From UBA2330 sp035443185 (GTDB taxonomy: Bacteria; Bacteroidota; Ignavibacteria; Tepidaquicellales; Tepidaquicellaceae): 64,000 bases of DNA. A program made the position numbers and the translations under genes. The first letter of the stretch is position 1, and each line of letters starts with the position of its first letter. This document shows, piece after piece, positions 17,067 to 26,607 of this stretch. The notes below the pieces were generated by a model, which made no database searches, was not told where the DNA came from, and worked only from the letters and a program-made list of their open reading frames with translations. Where the stretch lies: contig DAORRV010000001.1 of NCBI GenBank assembly GCA_035443185.1, positions 43,993-107,992 of the forward strand. The letters run 5' to 3'.

Positions 17067-18998
17067 ATGAAAACAGTTATAATTTTATTAATGCTACAAA
17101 TCTCGGTATTGACATTCGGTCAGTCTGAGAAGATCGGAGATGAACTTTATCTTTACTCCGATAAAAATTCATCACAGCCAAACTGTACCGCGGAAGAAAT
17201 TAAATTTGATCCTGCAATACATGAAAACATTTCAGGACCTTTAAATATGGGAGGACCTTCATATGACTGGCCATTAAAAGCAGCACTTAATGAAGGATTA
17301 GTTATAGTAAATTATGTAGATGATCTTGCAGGTGGCAGTATAAAGGATTATAATGACAATGACTGGTCATATAACGGTCATAACGGAACTGACATTTGTC
17401 TGCATGATTTTCGTAACATGGACAGATTTTATGCTATTAAAGCTGCTGAATCAGGAGTGGTCATACAGACAGTAATGAATAATTTTGACAGAAATACCGG
17501 ATGGAGTAATGTAGATCCTGCCAATAAAATACTTATAAAACATGACGACGGGAGCTATGCATATTATTATCATCTTATGAAAAAATCAGTAACTGTAAAA
17601 CTCGGTGAGTATGTACAGAAAGGAAGAATAATTGGATATGTTGGAAGTTCCGGAGTTTCTACAGATGCACACCTACATTTCGAATCAGGATATTTTGTAA
17701 ATGGAACTTGGAACAAAAGAGATCCCTGGCAGGGAGATTATAATCATCTGCCTTCACAATGGGCTGATCAGGAAGCATATGTAGGAAATACAGCTTTTAA
17801 ATTACACGATATGGGTGTTTTTACTTCGAGTCTGATAGGAGGAGATATGGATAATATTCCTATCTCTTATTTTAAGGAAAGAATTTTTACTCCAAATACA
17901 GTCAGCGGATATGAAGGCAGGATTGGTTTCTGGCTGCAGCTTCAGGGAAATAATACAGGAAAGCAGATAAGATATGAAATTAGAAGATCAGATGGTTCTT
18001 TATTTGATGATACTTATTTTTACCTTAATAGTCAGGCACAATTTGCATGGTCCTGGTGGACACCGACTTTTAATGTAGGAATAGGTACAACCGGTGACTG
18101 GTATGTAAGAGTTCTATATGACAATGTAGAAAAGGGAAGATATTTTTTTGACGTGCAGCTTCTAACATCAAACCGTCCGAGAATGTATCCTGTTGCCGCT
18201 AAATGTTTCAGGAGATCTATATTCGTTCAGAGAGATACTCTCAGAGTAAGACCTGTAAGAGCAAACATGCAGTACCAGCTGGTGAATGCACCTCCAAATG
18301 TTTCGCTGACCAATGATTCAATCTTAACCATATCAACATTTGACCAGCCATTCAGATCATATGATTTTAAAGTTATTGGAAGTATGGGCGGAAGTGCAAG
18401 TCTACGTGATACTATGCTTTATAAACTTATAGATACAACAAAGAATCATTCATCAGGAAACGGGATTGTTTCACTTGAATTGAAATCATATTTAGAAGGG
18501 AGATATAACGGTTCTAGTATGGAAGAAGATACTATAACGGTTTTGTTAAGATCTCCATTGTCTCCATATGCACTTGTTGATTATGATAAAGTATTAACTC
18601 TTTCAAACGGAACATGCATTGCAAACTTCCCAAATGCATCAAGCGGTATTTATTATTACATATTGATCCGCCACAGGAATTCCATCGAGACATGGGCTAA
18701 GACAGTACAGCAATTCCAGCTTGGTTATCCTTTAAGTTATAATTTTACAACTTCAAAAACAAAAGCTTACGGAGATAATCTCAAATTAAAAGGAGGTGAA
18801 TATTGTATTTATTCAGGAGACGTTAATCAGGACGGAGCAGTGGATGTAACTGACGTTAGCATGGTAGATAATGATATTTCAATATTTGTTCAGGGATATG
18901 AAGTAACTGATCTTGATGGAGATAATTTTGTTGATGCTTCTGACCAGGCAATTGCTGATAATAATTCATTTAACTTTGTAGTAAAGATCAGACCTTAG
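17067..18998 (+). CDS. Secreted M23 metallopeptidase with C-terminal dockerin-like module
   Basis: The 643-residue protein has a signal peptide (MKTVIILLMLQISVLTFGQ). The M23/LytM domain shows HNGTD (HxxxD zinc ligands) and HLHFE, the family's HxH; such enzymes usually cut peptidoglycan cross-bridges. A beta-rich middle follows. The last 170 residues or so form the module shared by seven proteins here: a strand-rich part (YLEGRYNG, SIETWAKT, KAYGDNL) and a double Ca-binding, dockerin-like repeat (SGDVNQDGAVDVTD, then DLDGDNFVDASD), ending VVKIRP. There is no T9SS domain. It is transcribed alone, with its own promoter and terminator. Confidence 0.88.
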   Translation: MKTVIILLMLQISVLTFGQSEKIGDELYLYSDKNSSQPNCTAEEIKFDPAIHENISGPLNMGGPSYDWPLKAALNEGLVIVNYVDDLAGGSIKDYNDNDWSYNGHNGTDICLHDFRNMDRFYAIKAAESGVVIQTVMNNFDRNTGWSNVDPANKILIKHDDGSYAYYYHLMKKSVTVKLGEYVQKGRIIGYVGSSGVSTDAHLHFESGYFVNGTWNKRDPWQGDYNHLPSQWADQEAYVGNTAFKLHDMGVFTSSLIGGDMDNIPISYFKERIFTPNTVSGYEGRIGFWLQLQGNNTGKQIRYEIRRSDGSLFDDTYFYLNSQAQFAWSWWTPTFNVGIGTTGDWYVRVLYDNVEKGRYFFDVQLLTSNRPRMYPVAAKCFRRSIFVQRDTLRVRPVRANMQYQLVNAPPNVSLTNDSILTISTFDQPFRSYDFKVIGSMGGSASLRDTMLYKLIDTTKNHSSGNGIVSLELKSYLEGRYNGSSMEEDTITVLLRSPLSPYALVDYDKVLTLSNGTCIANFPNASSGIYYYILIRHRNSIETWAKTVQQFQLGYPLSYNFTTSKTKAYGDNLKLKGGEYCIYSGDVNQDGAVDVTDVSMVDNDISIFVQGYEVTDLDGDNFVDASDQAIADNNSFNFVVKIRP

Positions 18999-19071
18999 AA
19001 TTTTTTTGGACGTGAAACAAAAGTATGTTTCATGATAAACAGCTGATAATTCCCCAAAAGAATCAGCGAAC

Positions 19072-19098
19072 AGAGCAGGGTGAAATTTATCCTGCTCT
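19072..19098 (+). terminator. Rho-independent terminator of the M23 gene
   Basis: AGAGCAGG (19072-19079) pairs with CCTGCTCT (19091-19098), followed by TTCTTTTTT. Confidence 0.85.
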
Positions 19099-19117
19099 TT
19101 CTTTTTTCAGAGAGTAG

Positions 19118-19135
19118 AAACGGTTAAAACCGTTT
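19118..19135. repeat. Palindromic repeat, copy 4
   Basis: AAACGGTT-AA-AACCGTTT, just after the terminator of the M23 gene. It is the same family as the copies at 3.5-3.9 kb. Confidence 0.85.
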
Positions 19136-19240
19136 ATCCACTGACATCATCTACAACATTATTGCCTGTCTCATGTTTAGAGTCTTCTTAACAAAATATA
19201 CATTTACATATAATAACAACATTCTCCGACTTCACCCCAG

Positions 19241-19258
19241 AAACGGTTAAAACCGTTT
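19241..19258. repeat. Palindromic repeat, copy 5
   Basis: AAACGGTT-AA-AACCGTTT, identical to copy 4 and 105 bases after it in the same orientation. It ends one base before the S9 peptidase stop codon, so it directly follows the end of that minus-strand gene. Confidence 0.85.
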
Positions 19259-19259
19259 C

Positions 19260-21215
19260 TCAAAACTCAACTCCCTCAAGCAAATACTTCTTTACAAACA
19301 TCACAGTAACATACCTCTGAAAATCCGCATTTACTTTCTTTGCAAAGCCATGTCCTTCATCTTTTGCTTCGAGATACCAGACAGTTCCATTTAGATCTTT
19401 TATAGTTTTCATCATTTGCTCAGCTTCTGTCCTTGGTACTCTGGGATCATTTCCGCCCTGAACAATAAGCAGCGGCTTCGTGATCTTTTCAGCATTATTC
19501 AGTGGTGAAATCTTTTCAAGAAATTCATACATCGCCGGATCTCTCTCATCTCCATATTCCACTCTTCGAAGATCTGTCCTGTAACTTTCAGTGTTTTTAA
19601 GAAACGTATTAAAATTTGAAATTCCAACAACATCAACTGCACCTCTTATTTTATCAGCATAGTCAACGGAAATTGCCAGAGACATATATCCTCCATAACT
19701 TCCGCCCATGACCATAACCCTGTCAGCATCAAGCCCAGGTATCAATTCAATTTTATCAAACAGCGCACCAATATCTTTTACAGAATTTTTTCTATCAAAA
19801 CCGTTATCAAGTTTGAGAAATGTTTTTCCAAATCCCGCAGATCCTCTTACATTTGGTAAAATTATTGCAATGCCGAGTTCATTAAGATAATAATTATAAG
19901 AACCGAGATAGCTTGGTCTGGACTGACTTGCAGGACCTCCGTGTATATCAATTATCACGGGTCTCTTACCTGAAAATTTAGGATGAGGTTTATAATAAAA
20001 TCCACTGATCTCAAGACCGTCAAAGCTATTCCATTTTATAAGTTCAGGAATGCTGAGCTCTTCAGGGATAATTCCGCCCATATCGCTTTCAGTCCATGCG
20101 GTAAGGGCATCTGATTTTAAATTATATACATAGATATCACGTGAAGATCTTGCCGAACTTATCGTCAGAGCCAGATCCTCAGAATTATTATGAAACAATA
20201 AACTTCCGTAAACTCCGACCGGTAAATTATTTATCTGAGAAGAAATTCCTGTGACCGTATTATAAACGTAAAGTTTAGATTCACCATATTCATTTACAAT
20301 ATAAGCAAGCGACTGTCCATCATCAGAAAGATTAAAACTTTCAACATCGCCTGTCTGATTATCTGAAATGAATTTTGCTGATTTGTTTTTAAGATCCATG
20401 AATGCAAGTGTTTTGAACTCATGATCTTTGTCGGTAATAAAATAAAGACCATTACCATCCTTACTAAACATCGCCTGCGAGTAATAAATATCTTCTTCAC
20501 TTTTTCCTGTAAGTTCGGACAGCTTTCCGGTAGTAAGATCAGCAAGCCAGTAATAAGAGATTGAGTTTGAAATATACTCCATTAGAAGCAGCGACTTTCC
20601 GTCTTCTGAGCAATCGAGTATTCCCCAGCCGCCTCCTTTTAATTCAAGGAAAAGTGAATCTGAGTCAGGGTTCTTTGGATCCATAATATAAATATCGCGG
20701 TCAGCTCCGTTTCTGCGTGTAGAGGTATAGGCAACATGATTTCCGCTGCCGAGCCATTCAATACCGCTATTCTGTTCACGTCCGCCTTTTGTTATCATAG
20801 TTGTATTACCATCTTTAAGATCATATCTGTAGATCTGTCTGAATTCATCTCCACCGGTGTCCTTGTAATAAAGAAAAAAATCTCCATTAACAGGATCAAA
20901 TGAAGCTGAACGGACAGGTTCGTCAAAAAAAGTAAGTTGCATTCCAGTATCCAGAGGAGATGAAAGATATTTAAGCTGTGATGTATTACCGATTCGAGTT
21001 GACATGATCATTTCCTTGTTGACAGGATGCCAGTCTGAAAGTACAGCACTTTTTGATTCTGTATATTTTTCAAGTTCAACTGATAAAGAAACAGGAATGT
21101 CAGGAAGTCCGTCGGTAATTAAATTTTCTCCAGGTAATATATAAATTTCATTTTGTGAATAACAAACACTAACGTATAGAAATATGGAAAGTATTATTAA
21201 GTAAGATCTTAGCAT
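19260..21215 (-). CDS. S9-family prolyl oligopeptidase / acyl-peptide hydrolase, exported
   Basis: The 651-residue protein has a signal peptide (to about VCYSQ). A long N-terminal beta-propeller of TolB-like repeats follows (DWHPVNKEM, DIYIMDPKN, DGNGLYFITD). The C-terminal alpha/beta hydrolase domain has the nucleophile Ser in GGSYGGYMS, Asp in GGNDPRVP and His in DEGHGFAK. Family members cleave short peptides after Pro or remove acylated residues. It is probably periplasmic and works on peptides made by the secreted endoproteases encoded nearby. Palindromic repeat copy 5 abuts its stop codon. Confidence 0.92.
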   Translation of the reverse strand: MLRSYLIILSIFLYVSVCYSQNEIYILPGENLITDGLPDIPVSLSVELEKYTESKSAVLSDWHPVNKEMIMSTRIGNTSQLKYLSSPLDTGMQLTFFDEPVRSASFDPVNGDFFLYYKDTGGDEFRQIYRYDLKDGNTTMITKGGREQNSGIEWLGSGNHVAYTSTRRNGADRDIYIMDPKNPDSDSLFLELKGGGWGILDCSEDGKSLLLMEYISNSISYYWLADLTTGKLSELTGKSEEDIYYSQAMFSKDGNGLYFITDKDHEFKTLAFMDLKNKSAKFISDNQTGDVESFNLSDDGQSLAYIVNEYGESKLYVYNTVTGISSQINNLPVGVYGSLLFHNNSEDLALTISSARSSRDIYVYNLKSDALTAWTESDMGGIIPEELSIPELIKWNSFDGLEISGFYYKPHPKFSGKRPVIIDIHGGPASQSRPSYLGSYNYYLNELGIAIILPNVRGSAGFGKTFLKLDNGFDRKNSVKDIGALFDKIELIPGLDADRVMVMGGSYGGYMSLAISVDYADKIRGAVDVVGISNFNTFLKNTESYRTDLRRVEYGDERDPAMYEFLEKISPLNNAEKITKPLLIVQGGNDPRVPRTEAEQMMKTIKDLNGTVWYLEAKDEGHGFAKKVNADFQRYVTVMFVKKYLLEGVEF

Positions 21216-21278
21216 AATTATTTATATAAATTAATTTAAATAAAGTAAAAAGATTTGAAAACAATTACATTAAACAAA

Positions 21279-22733
21279 TTACTCTTTTTTACTGGTGTCG
21301 TTAACGAGCATAAATTTTTTATGATAATAGTATGCCTGATATTTGTTATGTTTAGCATTTGGATCTGCTCCAACGTCATAAAAAAACATAAGGCCGGGTA
21401 TGGGATTAGACAGAGGTTTTAAAATACAGGTATCGGAATTTTCTTTTCTGATATAATCATACCGATCTGATAGTTCATGATCAAAATTAATCAGACTGCC
21501 ATTACTCAATTCTTTATAAGCAAGCAGGACATTGTTTTTTCTGCCATAGGAAATTACAATTAATAAACTGATAATTATAACAGCAAGAGCAGGTAATTTA
21601 AAATTCTTTACAGATCTATATTTTATAAAATAATTACAGAATACAAGTAAATTATAAAACCATCCGATCAAAAAGAAAAAGTAAAATACATTTCGGGTTC
21701 TGTCAAGCATACCTTTATTTATAGTCCAGTAAGTTACAAAATTAATCGAAAGCAAAATAACAAAAACTGAAAATACTGAAATGACAGGATTGCAATCAAA
21801 ATATCTTTTTGTATCTGAGTGATTTTCAGAAATTTTTAAAATAAATGGAAGAACAAGTATAGAAAACAGAATAAGCGGTGTGTCTGTTACTCTGTATAGA
21901 ATTAATTCTGCCGTGTCAGAAAGCGACAAGCTTAGTGATGAAAACAGCATGTGACTCTGTGGATTTTTACTTTCCCTCACTCCGTTCCCTGGTGCAGTAT
22001 ATACCAGATAAAATCCAATTATAGAAATTACAATAAAAAACAGAAGTGAATAATTAATTTTTTTGAATTTAAAGAGATGATAAATAAAAAGGAATCCGAG
22101 AAATTCCATTGTCAGGAGCATTGAAATTTCATTCGATCCCTGAATTGCAATTATAACAAATGAAATTATGATCAAATAAACTGACCTGATTAATTTTGAA
22201 TTCTGTCCGCTGTATTTTATTAAAAGTATGATCAGTAAGATGAACAGAATATTTGCAAGTTGATAAATGACCGCTGATGACAGCCAGTAAAATCCTAATG
22301 CAGGATTTGCCATTTTATAAAAATAGAGCGAGCATATAGATAGTGCTGCAATTGAGTATTGAGTTAAGTTAAGAGTATTCCCTGTAACATATTTTATAAA
22401 GTAAAAGACTGAAATAATAAAAAGAATGATAACGGAAAAGGATGCAAGTTTATAACCGATGATCGAATGAAACATCAATGGATTGACACTGCTCATGACA
22501 GCAGTTGAGAAAAATCTTCCCGACCAACCTATATACCAGTTATATTGAGATCTCAAAAACCCAAACTTCAGAGCATTAACAGTAAAATCAAAATCATCCC
22601 AGGTTGGATTTGTGAAAAATGAAATAATTAAAAAAGGAATGATCGTCAACAGTAAAAATAAGATTGACGTGGTTTTGAATAATTTATTCTGATATAATTG
22701 AAATGATCGAACACCTTTAGATCTCAAATTCAC
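21279..22733 (-). CDS. Polytopic membrane protein, DUF6056-like
   Basis: The 484-residue protein has about a dozen membrane segments. A conserved-looking N-terminal loop (WDDFDF ... YNWYIGWSGRFF) and a YTAPGNGVRES motif match the pattern of DUF6056 proteins, which resemble membrane glycosyltransferases using lipid-linked sugars. The function is not established. The start is a GTG at 22733 with no strong ribosome site, so it should be treated with caution. It is followed 63 bases later by the S9 peptidase gene in the same direction. Confidence 0.65.
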   Translation of the reverse strand: MNLRSKGVRSFQLYQNKLFKTTSILFLLLTIIPFLIISFFTNPTWDDFDFTVNALKFGFLRSQYNWYIGWSGRFFSTAVMSSVNPLMFHSIIGYKLASFSVIILFIISVFYFIKYVTGNTLNLTQYSIAALSICSLYFYKMANPALGFYWLSSAVIYQLANILFILLIILLIKYSGQNSKLIRSVYLIIISFVIIAIQGSNEISMLLTMEFLGFLFIYHLFKFKKINYSLLFFIVISIIGFYLVYTAPGNGVRESKNPQSHMLFSSLSLSLSDTAELILYRVTDTPLILFSILVLPFILKISENHSDTKRYFDCNPVISVFSVFVILLSINFVTYWTINKGMLDRTRNVFYFFFLIGWFYNLLVFCNYFIKYRSVKNFKLPALAVIIISLLIVISYGRKNNVLLAYKELSNGSLINFDHELSDRYDYIRKENSDTCILKPLSNPIPGLMFFYDVGADPNAKHNKYQAYYYHKKFMLVNDTSKKE

Positions 22734-22822
22734 TTTTTTGATTTTTTCAGATATTCAAATTATAAAAAATTCAGTCTTTAAAAAAGGTTAAGAAGGAGAT
22801 TGAATAGATGCTGATTCATTAC

Positions 22823-22865
22823 TTGACAAAGAAAATGAAATTTATTAATTTGCATAAGCACTTAT
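22823..22865 (+). promoter_or_regulatory. Promoter and possible operator of the marR-GNAT gene
   Basis: TTGACA (22823-22828) and TTAATTTG (22845-22852) fit a Bacteroidota promoter with 19 bases between TTG and the -7 element. An inverted repeat ATAAG-CA-CTTAT (22854-22865) covers the expected transcription start, where a MarR repressor could bind. Because this promoter lies inside the longest possible ORF (from 22808), the real start should be the ATG at 22907. Confidence 0.6.
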
Positions 22866-22906
22866 ATAAACATATACATAATAGAATTTTTAAATATAAA
22901 GCCCTC

Positions 22907-23884
22907 ATGAATACAATAAAACAGCTTGGATACATAGCAATCGGAACAAGACTAAGAATGCTTACGGATAAGTTCATTTCCGATGCTGACAAAATTTATA
23001 AAGATACCGGACTTGATTTTGAACCAAGGTGGTTCACTGTATTTTATCTGATAAATTTAAAAAAATCTATTACAGTAACAGAAATTGCTGATCAGCTTGG
23101 ATACACTCAGCCGGCTGTAACTCAGATCGCAAATTCTCTCGTCAAGAAAAAACTGATAAGCGCAGTAAAGGAAAAAAAGGACAGCAGAAAAAAGATTCTG
23201 ACAATTACTGCAAAAGGTGAAGATCTGCTGCTTGAGCTAATTCCTGTATGGCAGGACATTGAGAATTCAGTTAAGGAATTATTCAGTGACACAGGTTATG
23301 ATGTTTTATTTGTCATAAGTAAATTAGAGTCTGAACTTGAGAAGAATGATATTTATTCAAGAGTAATGGAAAAGTCTAAAAAGAGACAGCTTGAAGAAAT
23401 AAAGATCCTGGAATATGATAACTCAAAAAAAAATGAGCATAAAAAATATTTCAAAGAACTTAATTATGAATGGCTCAACAAATATTTTAAAGTGGAAAAG
23501 GAAGATGAGAAACAGCTTGAGAATCCTGAAAAAGAAATAATTAATAAAGGCGGATACATTTTCTTTGCTGAGTATAAAGATGAAATAGCCGGTACTGCTG
23601 CAGTTCTTAAAAGAGAAGATAAAACTTATGAGCTTGCAAAAATGGCAGTGAAAAATGAGTATCAGGGAAAACAGATCGGAAAGAAACTTGGTAATGCAGT
23701 AATTGAAAAGGTAAAGCAGCTAAAGTGTGATAATCTCTATTTGGATACAAGTTCTCTGCTGACACCTGCAATTAATTTATATAAAAATCTCGGATTCGAA
23801 GAAGTGGAAATGAAAGATCCTTCAAAATACGAAAGAGATACTTTTCGCATGAGCTATAATTTTAAAAAAATTAATCAAAAATAA
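22907..23884 (+). CDS. MarR-type regulator fused to a GNAT acetyltransferase
   Basis: The protein has 325 residues from the chosen start at 22907; an in-frame ATG at 22808 lies upstream of the promoter. Residues 1-145 form a MarR winged-helix domain (VTEIADQLGYTQPAVTQIANSLVKKKLI as recognition region, then KKDSRKKILTITAKGEDLL as the wing). The C-terminal 130 residues are a GNAT acetyltransferase with the acetyl-CoA loop EYQGKQIGKKL and the closing AINLYKNLGFEE. Such fusions couple ligand-responsive repression to acetylation of an unknown substrate. Autoregulation is likely from the inverted repeat at the promoter. Confidence 0.85.
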   Translation: MNTIKQLGYIAIGTRLRMLTDKFISDADKIYKDTGLDFEPRWFTVFYLINLKKSITVTEIADQLGYTQPAVTQIANSLVKKKLISAVKEKKDSRKKILTITAKGEDLLLELIPVWQDIENSVKELFSDTGYDVLFVISKLESELEKNDIYSRVMEKSKKRQLEEIKILEYDNSKKNEHKKYFKELNYEWLNKYFKVEKEDEKQLENPEKEIINKGGYIFFAEYKDEIAGTAAVLKREDKTYELAKMAVKNEYQGKQIGKKLGNAVIEKVKQLKCDNLYLDTSSLLTPAINLYKNLGFEEVEMKDPSKYERDTFRMSYNFKKINQK

Positions 23885-23985
23885 TGGATACCATAAATGA
23901 AAGAAAATATAATTTTTTAATGCTGTTGCTTAAAGCGGCTTTCGTTGCAGCAATGGTATTTTCATTAAATAAAAGTAATATTTAA
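23884..23985 (+). CDS. Possible 33-residue membrane peptide coupled to marR-GNAT
   Basis: The ATG shares one base with the preceding stop (TAATG), a typical arrangement for translational coupling. The peptide is MDTINERKYNFL followed by a hydrophobic stretch LLLKAAFVAAMVF and a short polar end, so it would span the membrane once. The family is not recognised, and it may be chance. A homologue after another MarR-GNAT gene would settle it. Confidence 0.35.
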   Translation: MDTINERKYNFLMLLLKAAFVAAMVFSLNKSNI

Positions 23986-24016
23986 CTTTTAAGATTTTTA
24001 AACAAAACAATTTATC

Positions 24017-25360
24017 ATGAGAAAATATATCATAGTAAAAATAATAATTTTATTAACAATATCAGCTTTGGTCCAGGTAAGAGGTATAAGCCAGACTTCA
24101 CAAAGTAATGATGTAGTTTTATCAAATGAAATGAAAATGAATACAGTAAATAAAGTATCCCAAATGCTGAATGATAATTATATCTTTCAGGATAAAGCAA
24201 GCGAAATGGGGACATTGATTGTAAATAATTTTGAAAGCGGAAAGTATTCAGATCTGAACGACCCGGCGAAATTTGCTCTTCAGCTCACAGAAGATCTGCA
24301 ATCTGTCAGCAAAGATAAGCATATCAGAGTCAGATTCAGTCCTGATCAGATAAAAATGATGAAGCAGTCAGAGGGTCAGGATGAAAATTCTGATCAGACA
24401 TATCTGGAAGAAATGAAATTTGATAATTTCGGATTCAGGAAAGTAGAAAGGATCAGCGGGAATATCGGATATATTGATTTCAGACAATTTGGATCAGGAG
24501 ATCAAATTAAAGATAAGGTAGCTTCAGTTATGGCATTTGTTGAGAACTGTGATGCACTGATTTTTGATATGAGAAATAATGGTGGCGGAGATCCGACAGG
24601 GATACAGGTGATCACGAGTTATTTATTCGGTGAGGAACCAGTTCATCTAAATGATCTGTATTACAGACCAAAAGACACGACTGAAGAATTCTGGACATTA
24701 AAAAATATTGAAGGAAAAAGAAAGCCTGAAGTTCCGGTCTATGTACTAACGAGCAGTTACACCTTTTCAGGTGCGGAAGAATTTTCTTACAATCTACAAA
24801 ATCTTAAAAGAGCAACTATAGTAGGTGAAACTACCGGCGGCGGAGCGCATCCTGGAGGTATGAATATTATTGATGATAATTTTGCTATTTTCATTCCTAC
24901 CGGAAGGGCGATCAATCCAATTACAAAAACCAACTGGGAAGGAACAGGTGTAAAACCTGACGTAGAGATCAACAGCATTAATGCTCTGACAAAGGCACAT
25001 ATACTTGCTTTAGAAAAAATATCAGCGGATTTGACTGATGAAAATATGAAGAGGAAATACACCTGGATGGTAGAGTCTCTGACAACGACTTTGAATGATG
25101 TGGAAATTGATGCTGCTCTTTTGAAAAAATACGAAGGCGAATACGGTGATAGAAAAATATATCTTGAAAACGGCAAATTGTTTTATCAAAGAAGCGGACG
25201 TCAGAAATTTGAATTAACACCAATGTCTGAGAATACTTTTATGCTGAGTGAAATTGATTATTTCAGAGTGAGATTTGAAAGTGACGGTAATGGAAATATT
25301 ACTTCAGTCACCGGATTATACGACGACGGGAATACGGATTCATCTCCGAAAAGCAACTGA
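24017..25360 (+). CDS. S41-family peptidase (C-terminal processing peptidase type), secreted
   Basis: The 447-residue protein has a signal peptide (to about RGISQ). A helical N-terminal segment (residues 40-105) matches the S41 N-terminal domain of IRBP-like members. The catalytic core has GYIDFRQFG, DMRNNGGG and the nucleophile Ser in SSYTFSGAEEF, followed by GETTGGGAHPG. No PDZ domain is evident. The last 80 residues (LLKKYEGEYGDRKIYLENGKL) form a small beta domain like those appended to beta-lactamase-type hydrolases. It probably degrades peptides outside the cytoplasm. Its stop directly abuts the convergent MOSC gene. Confidence 0.87.
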   Translation: MRKYIIVKIIILLTISALVQVRGISQTSQSNDVVLSNEMKMNTVNKVSQMLNDNYIFQDKASEMGTLIVNNFESGKYSDLNDPAKFALQLTEDLQSVSKDKHIRVRFSPDQIKMMKQSEGQDENSDQTYLEEMKFDNFGFRKVERISGNIGYIDFRQFGSGDQIKDKVASVMAFVENCDALIFDMRNNGGGDPTGIQVITSYLFGEEPVHLNDLYYRPKDTTEEFWTLKNIEGKRKPEVPVYVLTSSYTFSGAEEFSYNLQNLKRATIVGETTGGGAHPGGMNIIDDNFAIFIPTGRAINPITKTNWEGTGVKPDVEINSINALTKAHILALEKISADLTDENMKRKYTWMVESLTTTLNDVEIDAALLKKYEGEYGDRKIYLENGKLFYQRSGRQKFELTPMSENTFMLSEIDYFRVRFESDGNGNITSVTGLYDDGNTDSSPKSN

Positions 25361-25996
25361 TCATTTTAAATAAATTCTCAGGGAGTCTTTCAGGCTGTCT
25401 GGAATGTATTGATTTTCAAGTATCAGATTTAGTTTATACTGATCTTCACCTTTTGATTTTTTACAAAATACTATATCAGCAATTGACAAATTAATATCAG
25501 ACTTATGAATAAGAATAATTTCATCTCCGGTGTTGAGATAACCTTCTTCTACGACTCGGAAGTAAGTACCGAAAAATCCAAGATCATAAAATCTGTTAAG
25601 AATGTGATCCTCTCCGAATCTTATATTCAGTTTAAAACAGGGAAATCTTGGCTGAACAGCCCTGAGTTTTACAGAGCCAATCTGATAAACATTTCCAATA
25701 AGGACTGAATCATCTGTAAGACCTGAAGTAGTTAAGTTTTCACCGAATAGACCATACTCCCAGGATTCCCTGTCCATTTCTTTTTTCCATGTTTCATAAT
25801 AAGAATGGTCATAAGAATAAACAGCTTTATCTAACCCACCATGATTTTTAAGATCGGATTGTATGTCACCGTTTATATTAAGGAAAGTTGTTTCGAATTT
25901 TCCTTCTGCAGGAGATTTAAAAATACTTGTTGTTATCTCTTTTCCTTCCCACATGAATTTCTGCGGACCGCCTGTATTTACAGATAAGATTTTCAT
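25361..25996 (-). CDS. MOSC domain protein, YiiM-like
   Basis: The 211-residue protein fits the YiiM group of MOSC proteins: DIQSDLKNHGGLDKAVYSYD, LFGENLTTSGL, and the conserved Cys in QPRFPCFKL. It keeps a family-like tail (SIADI, QYIPDSLKDSLRIYL). YiiM-type proteins bind the molybdenum cofactor and protect against N-hydroxylated base analogues. It is cytoplasmic, transcribed alone and convergent with the S41 gene with no spacer. Confidence 0.88.
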   Translation of the reverse strand: MKILSVNTGGPQKFMWEGKEITTSIFKSPAEGKFETTFLNINGDIQSDLKNHGGLDKAVYSYDHSYYETWKKEMDRESWEYGLFGENLTTSGLTDDSVLIGNVYQIGSVKLRAVQPRFPCFKLNIRFGEDHILNRFYDLGFFGTYFRVVEEGYLNTGDEIILIHKSDINLSIADIVFCKKSKGEDQYKLNLILENQYIPDSLKDSLRIYLK

Positions 25997-26145
25997 TTTT
26001 TTTATAAAAATTTAATTTAGAAATCTGATTCCGGAATAACTCTCTTTAAAAGGTTATAATTTAACATACGACAAAATACTTTTCAATTATAAATTCAATC
26101 TTGAATTTACCGTTCATTAATTTTAATTTACAAAAATCAATTAAA

Positions 26146-26565
26146 ATGAATTCAACAGATCTGTTAAATTCCTCAAAAGCTCCTGAGCCGGTCGGTCTTT
26201 ATCCACATGCCAGACGGTTTGGAGATCTGCTGTTTCTTTCAGGAGTCGGACCAAGGGAAAGAGGCACTAAGAAAATCCCCGGCGTCGAACTCGACAACAG
26301 CGGTAATATTATTTCATATGATATCGAAACCCAATGCCGATCAGTATTTCAAAATGTAAAGTATATTCTTGAAGATGCAGGCTCTGACTGGAGTAAACTA
26401 ATTGATGTTACAGTATTTCTTACAAATATGAAAGATGACTTCGCAACCTATAACAGAATTTATGCAGAATATTTTAAGGATAATCAGCCGTGCAGAACTA
26501 CAGTAGAAATTAATTCACTTCCTACACCAATAGCTATAGAACTTAAATGTATAGCATATATTTAA
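26146..26565 (+). CDS. RidA-family protein, 2-aminomuconate deaminase-like
   Basis: The 139-residue protein starts at the second in-frame ATG (26146), which aligns with family starts; the ATG at 26101 adds 15 residues with no similarity to the family. RidA features are YPHARRFGDLLFLSGVGPR, QCRSVFQNVKYILEDAGS, DVTVFLTNMKDDF and the C-terminal PCRTTVEINSLP with the conserved Arg. RidA proteins hydrolyse reactive enamines and imines. The PHARR/SGVGPR pattern is closest to 2-aminomuconate deaminases of the kynurenine route, but no other gene of that pathway is here, so general imine deaminase activity is equally possible. Confidence 0.85.
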   Translation: MNSTDLLNSSKAPEPVGLYPHARRFGDLLFLSGVGPRERGTKKIPGVELDNSGNIISYDIETQCRSVFQNVKYILEDAGSDWSKLIDVTVFLTNMKDDFATYNRIYAEYFKDNQPCRTTVEINSLPTPIAIELKCIAYI

Positions 26566-26607
26566 TTAAAAGTTATAAATTAAAATCTAAGAATTAAGAA
26601 TTTTAAT

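Noticed and set aside
17067..18998. Classical cellulosome interpretation of the dockerin-like repeats
   Set aside because: No glycoside hydrolases or scaffoldin with repeated cohesins are present. The repeats sit on peptidase, LamG and unknown domains, so a cellulosome is not supported.
19118..19258. Two identical palindromes 105 bases apart considered as a CRISPR array
   Set aside because: Only two units at this locus, a symmetric 18-base palindrome, and no cas genes in the window. A dispersed repeat family explains them better.
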